Source of the DNA: JBKGYG01 sp046546235
GTDB taxonomy: Bacteria; Bacillota; Clostridia; Lachnospirales; DSM-24629
Length of the DNA: 10,284 nucleotides
Assembly (NCBI GenBank): GCA_046546235.1
Contig: JBKGYG010000062.1
Span: forward strand, 1 to 10,284
Reading direction: 5' to 3'
Position 1 is the first letter of the stretch. The number at the start of each line of letters is the position of its first letter. The translations under genes were made by a program, and so were the position numbers. Shown here one piece after another: positions 6,398-10,284 of the stretch. A model generated the notes under the pieces. It was not told the DNA's origin, made no database searches, and worked only from the letters and a program-made list of their open reading frames with translations.

Positions 6398-6919
6398 CGC
6401 CGTAATTTATTTTTTTATGAATCTCTTATGTTTTTTGTTTCAAATGCACTATTGTTTATTTTGCATGATGCGTATGAAGAAACAAATATTTATATTCTTA
6501 GTTTTATAAGTGCAATAAACGAAAGTGTTTATGAACATCTTAAAATAACATTTTTTGCTCTTTTTCTAGTATATGTTGTTGAGTATTTTTTAATTGGGAA
6601 GCTATATGATAATTATTGCTACTCTAGGTTCGTAGCGTTATTAATAGCACCATTAATAGTTATGGTAGGATATTATACTTATTCAGGAATACTAGGATAT
6701 CATGTGTTGTGGTTAGATATTTTAATTGGAATAATTGCTATATTTATTGCTCAAACAATAGCGTATAAAATATTAAATAACAATATAAAATCAAAGTTGT
6801 CAAATCAATTGTGGTTCATCATTATATTAATCTTAGTAATTATATTTAGTCTATTTACTTATAATCCTCCGAAGATAGATTTATTTAAAGATAATCAGAC
6901 TGGTCAATATGGAATATAG
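6395..6919 (+). CDS. DUF6512 family integral membrane protein
   Basis: A 174-residue membrane protein of unknown function. About five hydrophobic segments are visible, roughly residues 8-25, 50-70, 78-98, 103-127 and 138-155. Marks I associate with DUF6512 are the motif INESVYEHLK (41-50) after the first membrane segment, 'YYTYSGILGYHVLWLDI' (93-109), and the C-terminal 'PPKIDLFKD' followed by 'GQYGI', which ends the protein. The conserved Asn, Glu and His of the second loop and the Asp in the fourth segment suggest a polar functional site in or near the membrane, but no activity is established that I know of. The start was placed at 6395 rather than 6347 because of the ribosome-binding site. 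It stands alone between the repeat-rich gap and a new promoter, so context gives no function. Confidence 0.82.
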   Translation: MRRNLFFYESLMFFVSNALLFILHDAYEETNIYILSFISAINESVYEHLKITFFALFLVYVVEYFLIGKLYDNYCYSRFVALLIAPLIVMVGYYTYSGILGYHVLWLDILIGIIAIFIAQTIAYKILNNNIKSKLSNQLWFIIILILVIIFSLFTYNPPKIDLFKDNQTGQYGI

Positions 6920-6955
6920 TTTTTAAATAAAATTTTATAATTTACTATAATAATA

Positions 6956-6984
6956 TTGACTTTGTTTTTTATTTGTTTAATAAT
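6956..6984 (+). promoter_or_regulatory. Candidate promoter of the nitroreductase gene
   Basis: TTGACT (6956-6961), a 17-base spacer and AATAAT (6979-6984). The -35 is good but the -10 lacks the first T. An alternative -10, TATAAT at 7003-7008, has no good -35 at normal distance. The inverted repeat 6979-7000 overlaps the first -10. Confidence 0.4.
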
Positions 6985-7000
6985 TAAAGAGATAATTATT
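6979..7000. promoter_or_regulatory. Perfect inverted repeat, possible operator
   Basis: AATAATTA (6979-6986), six bases AAGAGA, then TAATTATT (6993-7000), the exact reverse complement. It covers the candidate -10 of the nitroreductase promoter and ends 34 bases before the start codon. Such a dyad could bind a dimeric repressor, but A/T richness makes chance matches easier. Confidence 0.35.
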
Positions 7001-7034
7001 GTTATAATTTTATATAAACATAGGAGTGTTTAAG

Positions 7035-7553
7035 ATGATAGAGTTGTTATGCTATAGGAGAAGTACTAGACGTTTTAAAAGTAAAAAAATAGAAAAAGAT
7101 AAAATAAAAAAATTGGAGCAAGCTGCTTTATTATCCCCAACGTCTAGAAATATTCGTCCATGGGAATTTGTCGTCGTCCAAGACGCTACTATTATTGGTA
7201 ATCTTTCTAAATCTAAAAAGCATGGTTCAGATTTTTTAAAAGATGCGCCTTTAGCATTTGTTATTATAGCTGACTCTACAAAGAGTGATGTTTGGATTGA
7301 AGATACTTCAATAGCATCCATAATTATACAACTTGAAGTTGAAAAATTAGGACTTGGCTCTTGTTGGGTTCAAATAAGAAATAGGTTTAATTCAGAAGGT
7401 GAAACGTCAGAGGAATATGTGAAAAAAGTACTAAATATACCTAAGCAATATAAAGTATTATCTATTATAGGAATTGGTTATAAAGATGAACAAAGATCTG
7501 AACTTTCATTAGAAGAATTAGATTACTCAAAAATTCATTATGAAAAGTTTTAA
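7035..7553 (+). CDS. Nitroreductase-family FMN-dependent oxidoreductase
   Basis: A 172-residue small member of the nitroreductase fold, FMN-binding homodimers that use NAD(P)H to reduce nitro compounds, quinones or other acceptors. Seen here: the N-terminal FMN phosphate motif 'YRRSTRRF' (7-14), 'SPTSRNIRPWEFVVV' (34-48, the conserved substrate/FMN loop and following strand), 'EDTSIASIIIQLEVEKLGLGSCWVQIR' split as the dimer helix (89-105) and the Gly-Leu-Gly-Ser-Cys-Trp flavin site (106-111), and 'VLSIIGIGY' (141-149). Residues 152-172 form a short tail. The substrate cannot be inferred; related annotations range from nitroreductase to NAD(P)H oxidoreductase. The start is ATG 7035, preceded at eight bases by AGGAG (7022-7026), rather than the GTG at 7026 that lies in that site. 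It appears to have its own promoter and a possible operator. Confidence 0.9.
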   Translation: MIELLCYRRSTRRFKSKKIEKDKIKKLEQAALLSPTSRNIRPWEFVVVQDATIIGNLSKSKKHGSDFLKDAPLAFVIIADSTKSDVWIEDTSIASIIIQLEVEKLGLGSCWVQIRNRFNSEGETSEEYVKKVLNIPKQYKVLSIIGIGYKDEQRSELSLEELDYSKIHYEKF

Positions 7554-7588
7554 ATAATAAATTATTTCTTAAAGGATATAGTTACATT

Positions 7589-7612
7589 AGATTATAAAGA
7601 AGATTATAAAGA
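7589..7612 (+). repeat. Tandem 12-bp direct repeat before ilvE
   Basis: AGATTATAAAGA occurs twice head to tail (7589-7600 and 7601-7612) with no mismatch, immediately before the ilvE ribosome-binding site. Each unit contains TATAAA. The second could act as a -10 for TTACAT at 7582-7587 with a 17-base spacer, but transcription would then begin inside the ribosome-binding site, so a promoter role is doubtful. Confidence 0.6.
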
Positions 7613-7628
7613 GAGAGGATGATATAGA

Positions 7629-8693
7629 ATGTTAAATCTGCAAATTGAAAAAGCTTCTAAGCTAAAACAAAAGCCGGACCCAAACGAATTGACATTCGGA
7701 ACGTACTTTACAGATCATATGTTTATAATGGATTATGATGTTGATAAGGGATGGTATGATGAAAGAATAGTACCTTATCAACCAATTACACTAGATCCAT
7801 CAGCAATGGTTTTTCATTATGGGCAAGAGATGTTTGAAGGATTAAAAGCGTATAAAACTAAAGAAGGTAAAGTCTTATTATTTAGACCAAGAAAAAATAT
7901 TCAAAGAACTAACAGAACTAATGATAGAATATGTATGCCTAGAGTTAATGAAGATGATGTATTAAAAGCTATCAAGTCGCTTGTTGATGTAGAGAGAGAG
8001 TGGGTTCCAGAGGCAGAAGGTACTACTTTGTACATAAGACCTTTTATAATAGCAACAGATACTTTCTTGGGAGTAAGGCCTTCTAATACTTACAAATTTA
8101 TGATTATTACTTGTCCTGTAGGTGCGTATTATAAAGAAGGTATAAATCCAGTTAAAATATGGGTAGAAACTGAATATGTTAGAGCTGTTACTGGTGGTAT
8201 TGGTGAAGCTAAAACGGGAGGAAACTATGCTGCAAGTTTAAAGGCTCAGATGAAAGCAAAAGAAAGAGGATATACACAAGTATTATGGCTTGATGGAGTA
8301 GAAAGAAAATATATTGAAGAAGTTGGAACAATGAATGTGTTTTTTAAAATTAATGGAGAAGTTATTACGCCTTCTCTAACTGGAAGTATTTTGCCAGGGG
8401 TAACAAGGGCCTCAGTTATAGAGCTTCTTAATCATTGGGGAGTGCCGGTTTCTGAAAAAAAGATAACTATAAATGAAGTATATGATGCCCATAAGAATGG
8501 TGAGCTTGAAGAAGTATTTGGCACAGGCACAGCAGCTGTAATATCTCCAGTTGGAGAATTAAACTATGATGGAGATAAGATAGTAATAAATAATGGCGAA
8601 ATAGGATCATTAAGCCAAAAGCTATATGATACAATTACAGGTATTCAAACAGGTAAAATAGAGGATCCTTATGGATGGACAGTAGAGGTTTAG
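7629..8693 (+). CDS. ilvE: Branched-chain amino acid aminotransferase IlvE
   Basis: A 354-residue PLP-dependent class IV aminotransferase of the longer BCAT form (about 350-360 residues, like eukaryotic BCATs). It interconverts leucine, isoleucine and valine with their 2-oxo acids using 2-oxoglutarate/glutamate. Signatures: 'FGTYFTDHMFIMDYD' (23-37), 'FHYGQEMFEGLKAY' (62-75), the Arg-rich 'RTNRTNDRICMPR' (93-105), 'LYIRPFI' (134-140), the PLP Schiff-base lysine, probably Lys195, in 'GEAKTGGNYAASL' (192-204), 'YIEEVGTMNVFF' (228-239), and a cofactor-phosphate loop 'GTGTAAVISPVG' near residue 300. The ribosome-binding site is AGAGGATG. No T-box or leader peptide fits into the 75 bases upstream, so control by branched-chain amino acids is not evident here, and no other ilv/leu genes are present. 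Confidence 0.95.
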   Translation: MLNLQIEKASKLKQKPDPNELTFGTYFTDHMFIMDYDVDKGWYDERIVPYQPITLDPSAMVFHYGQEMFEGLKAYKTKEGKVLLFRPRKNIQRTNRTNDRICMPRVNEDDVLKAIKSLVDVEREWVPEAEGTTLYIRPFIIATDTFLGVRPSNTYKFMIITCPVGAYYKEGINPVKIWVETEYVRAVTGGIGEAKTGGNYAASLKAQMKAKERGYTQVLWLDGVERKYIEEVGTMNVFFKINGEVITPSLTGSILPGVTRASVIELLNHWGVPVSEKKITINEVYDAHKNGELEEVFGTGTAAVISPVGELNYDGDKIVINNGEIGSLSQKLYDTITGIQTGKIEDPYGWTVEV

Positions 8694-8696
8694 GAA

Positions 8697-8806
8697 AACT
8701 AATGATAAAGATAACTTCACTTTTAATTATGAGTCGTCTAAAACAGAGTATCTTTACTTTATCTTCAAAAGATGATATAGTAATTCAAAAATAAGACTCA
8801 TTAGTT
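8697..8806 (+). ncRNA. Foldable leader upstream of the thioesterase gene (candidate)
   Basis: AACTAATGA (8697-8705) is the exact reverse complement of TCATTAGTT (8798-8806), a 9-bp closing stem. TAAAGATA (8706-8713), directly adjacent, pairs perfectly with TATCTTTA (8749-8756). A third hairpin is ATCTT-caa-AAGAT (8761-8773). An alternative 7-bp pairing ATGAGTC (8729-8735) with GACTCAT (8795-8801) would disrupt the closing stem. The ribosome-binding site AAGAGGTGG starts two bases after the closing stem. I recognise no known riboswitch, and chance pairing in A/T-rich DNA remains possible. Confidence 0.35.
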
Positions 8807-8820
8807 AAAGAGGTGGAAAA

Positions 8821-9303
8821 ATGTATGAAAAAAAAGTGGCAGATTCGAGAACAATAATGAGTATAATGGTAACTCCTGAAAAAGCAAATAATCATGGTAC
8901 TATGCATGGTGGAGAGATTATGCGTTTAATGGATGAGACTGCATATGTGGTAGCTAAAAAACATTGTCATAGTGATGTTAGCATAGTAACTGCTAGGGTT
9001 GATGAATTAGAATTTCATATGCCTATTCATATAGAAGATATTGTTACAGTAAGTGGTGAACTTGTATTTGTTGGAACATCATCTATGGAAGTCTTTGTGC
9101 AAGTTGAAGTAGATCATTTATGTTGTAAATCCAGAGGCAAAGGGATAGCTTTGACAGCTTATTTTACAATGGTTGCGAAAGAAGATAAGAAGGGGAAATA
9201 TAAGGTTCCTAGATTAGAATTAGTTACAGAAGAAGAACAAGATCGATATAAACTAGGAAAGCAAAGATATTTAGAATATAAGGAAAAAAAGAAAAATTTA
9301 TAA
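8821..9303 (+). CDS. Hotdog-fold acyl-CoA thioesterase
   Basis: A 160-residue single hotdog-domain protein of the acyl-CoA hydrolase (YciA/BACH-like) family, which hydrolyses acyl-CoA to free acid and CoA in the cytoplasm. Seen: 'NNHGTMHGGEIMRLMDETAY' (23-42), containing the HGG loop and the conserved Asp38 that lies over the CoA thioester in this family; 'VTARVDELEFHMPIHIEDIV' (57-76); and 'GELVFVGTSSMEVFVQVEV' (79-97), the long beta-strands of the sheet. The C-terminal 30 residues are charged and Lys-rich. Single-hotdog members work as dimers or hexamers. AAGAGGTGG lies close before the ATG. Acyl specificity cannot be read. Whether it shares a transcript with ilvE, 127 bases upstream, is open; the gap holds the structured leader but no clear terminator. 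Confidence 0.9.
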   Translation: MYEKKVADSRTIMSIMVTPEKANNHGTMHGGEIMRLMDETAYVVAKKHCHSDVSIVTARVDELEFHMPIHIEDIVTVSGELVFVGTSSMEVFVQVEVDHLCCKSRGKGIALTAYFTMVAKEDKKGKYKVPRLELVTEEEQDRYKLGKQRYLEYKEKKKNL

Positions 9304-9333
9304 AAAAAGGCTGGGGAATCCCAGCCTTTTTTT
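9302..9333. terminator. Strong bidirectional terminator between convergent genes
   Basis: Seven A, then GGCTGGG (to 9315), loop GAAT, CCCAGCC and seven T (to 9333): a 14-bp perfect stem with A-tract and T-tract flanks. It can end transcription from both the thioesterase gene (+) and the DUF4397 gene (-). It overlaps the last base of the thioesterase stop codon's TAA and the final two bases of the minus-strand stop codon. Confidence 0.93.
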
Positions 9334-9949
9334 AGACAGTAATATATGAATTTCCATCTAATGGTATTAAAACTTGAAGTGGAGGGGTATTTTCTAAAAG
9401 TCCTACGGCATAGATTGTATAAAACCTATCTTTTTTAAGTCGGATATTTGGTACCTGTAACGCCATTTCATTAGTACCTGTTGGGTATACTTGAATCGAA
9501 TAAGTGTTAGGTTCTATAAATAGATAATTAGGTACTTCTGTATAATCAACATCTTCAAATATAATATCGCCATTTGGCAAACGAACATCAACAGCAGGTG
9601 TGTCAGGAGACAAATGAACGAATCTAAGTCCCAATCTATTAGCAGGAGTCCTTGATGGAGTATCTTCAATAACAAAAACCTCTAGATTAGGAGGAGTTCC
9701 AATAACAGCTATTGTAAAAATCATCTTATCTGGAATTGTCAATGTAGAAGTTAAGACTGGTTCTTGTGCGCCAACAGGATTGATAGCTAAATCATATTCT
9801 CCTGGTTGAACTGGAATGTAAGGAGTAAATTCTCCAAAATCAAGATTTTCAGCAAGTAAATTATCTCCATCTGAATAAATATTAACAGTTGGAGCTGTAG
9901 GCGCAGCATGTAATAATCTTATATAAGATGTATGCCTTTCATTCAACAT
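9332..9949 (-). CDS. Protein with two DUF4397 repeats
   Basis: A 205-residue protein made of two tandem DUF4397 domains, beta-sandwich-like repeats of unknown function often found in surface or envelope-linked proteins. Repeat 1 covers about 9-97 ('YIRLLHAAPTAPTVNIY', 'YIPVQPGEYDLAINPVG', 'IFTIAVIG'), and repeat 2 about 107-197 ('LRFVHLSPDTPAVDVRL', 'YLFIEPNTYSIQVYPTG', 'FYTIYAVGL'). The matching order of motifs shows an internal duplication. There is no signal peptide or membrane segment, so the protein is cytoplasmic, released in the mother cell, or exported by another route. ATG 9949 has AAAGGTGG five bases upstream. The two in-frame GTG codons at 9958 and 9955 lie in that site and are not used. 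The peptidoglycan-binding gene lies just upstream on the same strand, beyond a terminator. Confidence 0.85.
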   Translation of the reverse strand: MLNERHTSYIRLLHAAPTAPTVNIYSDGDNLLAENLDFGEFTPYIPVQPGEYDLAINPVGAQEPVLTSTLTIPDKMIFTIAVIGTPPNLEVFVIEDTPSRTPANRLGLRFVHLSPDTPAVDVRLPNGDIIFEDVDYTEVPNYLFIEPNTYSIQVYPTGTNEMALQVPNIRLKKDRFYTIYAVGLLENTPPLQVLIPLDGNSYITV

Positions 9950-9952
9950 CTT

Positions 9953-9962
9953 CACCACCTTT
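9953..9962 (-). promoter_or_regulatory. Ribosome-binding site fixing the DUF4397 start
   Basis: Read on the minus strand, AAAGGTGGTG ends three bases before ATG 9949, with the AGGTGG core about five bases away. This decides against the overlapping GTG codons. Confidence 0.75.
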
Positions 9963-9973
9963 TATATATCTGG

Positions 9974-10011
9974 TTAGTACAATATATGATACTTATGGAC
10001 AATGAGTGCAA
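9974..10011 (-). promoter_or_regulatory. Candidate promoter region of the DUF4397 gene
   Basis: Minus-strand reading gives two weak housekeeping options: TTGTCC (9997-10002) with TACTAA (9974-9979) at 17 bases, or TTGCAC (10006-10011) with CATATA (9983-9988) at 17 bases. CATATATT (9981-9988) also fits the -10 pattern CATAnnnT of the sporulation factor sigma-E, but the matching -35 is poor. None is convincing alone. Confidence 0.3.
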
Positions 10012-10020
10012 GCTAAATAT

Positions 10021-10052
10021 ATTTAAAAACAGCCCATATAAATAGGCTGTTT
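10021..10052 (-). terminator. Terminator of the peptidoglycan-binding gene
   Basis: On the minus strand AAACAGCC (10052-10045) pairs with GGCTGTTT (10034-10027) around a 10-base A/T loop, followed by further T-rich sequence. It starts nine bases after the stop codon of the gene at 10061 and separates it from the DUF4397 gene. Confidence 0.75.
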
Positions 10053-10060
10053 AATTTATA

Positions 10061-10284
10061 TCATACTAATTCTGCCATTCTAGTAACTGCTACATAAATT
10101 CCGGATATTCTATACCAAGTGGGATAATCAACTATACCAGTTACTGGCATATTAAAAATTTCTTGAAATGTCTCTACAGCTTCACTTGTAGCTGGACCAA
10201 AATTACCATCAACCCTTACTTTAGATATAGCAGGATAGTTGTTAGAAATGGCATTTAATTGTTCTTGAATAGTTCTAACATCTT
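10061..10284 (-). CDS. Peptidoglycan-binding domain protein, C-terminal part (5' end outside window)
   Basis: The last 73 codons of a minus-strand gene that continues past the window edge. The translation begins 'DVRTIQEQLNAISNNYP' and continues with 'VRVDGNFGPATSEAVETFQ', 'IFNMPVTGIVDYPTWYRI' and a C-terminal 'AVTRMAELV'. This is a peptidoglycan_binding_1 fold: 'V..IQ..LN' helix, D-G-x-F-G-P-x-T turn, 'AV..FQ' helix and 'TGIVD..TW' closing. The form with 'LNAI..NYP' and 'TWYRIS.IYVAVTR' is one I associate with Clostridia proteins carrying one or more such domains and no catalytic domain; this is recollection, not a search. It probably binds cell-wall or spore-cortex glycan. Upstream domains are not visible. 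Confidence 0.85.
   Translation of the reverse strand, partial: DVRTIQEQLNAISNNYPAISKVRVDGNFGPATSEAVETFQEIFNMPVTGIVDYPTWYRISGIYVAVTRMAELV

Noticed and set aside
7554..7628. T-box or leader-peptide attenuator for ilvE
   Set aside because: Only 75 bases are available, with no T-box core, no terminator hairpin and no run of branched-chain codons.
8694..8820. Rho-independent terminator after ilvE
   Set aside because: The stems are A/T-rich and not followed by a T run; the fold reads better as a leader of the next gene or as chance.
1..10284. CRISPR array, phage, toxin-antitoxin, insertion sequence or other defence system
   Set aside because: There are no regularly spaced repeats, transposase, integrase or defence-type genes. 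The only repeats are the small palindromes and the 12-bp tandem pair listed.

Overview
The window is a chromosomal stretch of a low-GC Gram-positive anaerobe, almost certainly a Clostridia-class Firmicute. The evidence is the strong A/T bias, GGAGG-type Shine-Dalgarno sites, TTGACA/TATAAT-like promoters, and an oxygen-sensitive class III ribonucleotide reductase. A DUF4397 protein next to a peptidoglycan-binding protein also fits a Clostridia genome. I cannot name the genus from the sequence. It looks like ordinary core chromosome with a few accessory spots. I see no phage, CRISPR, toxin-antitoxin or defence genes.

Layout. (1) 1-2112 (+): the 3' part of a TPR-repeat protein that begins before the window, then the ribosome-associated GTPase hflX. 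(2) 2113-2292: a dense control region with an excellent NrdR box, a weaker second box 32 bp on, two sigma-A-type promoters and a terminator-like hairpin. (3) 2293-6073 (+): a DNA-precursor cluster of nrdD, thyA and a dihydrofolate reductase gene. NrdD carries a fused C-terminal glutaredoxin-like domain. (4) 6074-6394: a 321-base gene-free stretch holding two relatively GC-rich palindromic elements. One is a terminator/REP-like hairpin. The other is a 39-base sequence that folds almost completely into a mini three-way junction. (5) 6395-9303 (+): a DUF6512 membrane protein, a small nitroreductase-family flavoprotein, branched-chain aminotransferase ilvE, and a hotdog-fold acyl-CoA thioesterase preceded by a foldable leader. 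(6) 9332-10284 (-): a double-DUF4397 protein and the C-terminal end of a peptidoglycan-binding protein, convergent with the thioesterase gene and separated from it by a strong bidirectional terminator.

How the genes work together. NrdD makes deoxyribonucleotides anaerobically. ThyA methylates dUMP to dTMP and oxidises methylene-tetrahydrofolate to dihydrofolate, and DHFR reduces that back. The NrdR sites upstream suggest the cluster responds to the nucleotide pool. The NrdD activase gene (nrdG) is not in the window. The rest (ilvE, thioesterase, nitroreductase, DUF6512) shows no clear shared pathway.

Three gene starts were moved to an internal ATG with a well-placed Shine-Dalgarno: DUF6512 to 6395, nitroreductase to 7035 and the DUF4397 gene to 9949. 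The most notable items are the NrdR box/promoter/hairpin overlap, the self-contained NrdD-redoxin fusion, the three-way-junction element at 6216-6254, and the thioesterase leader at 8697-8806. No clearly new multi-gene system is visible.
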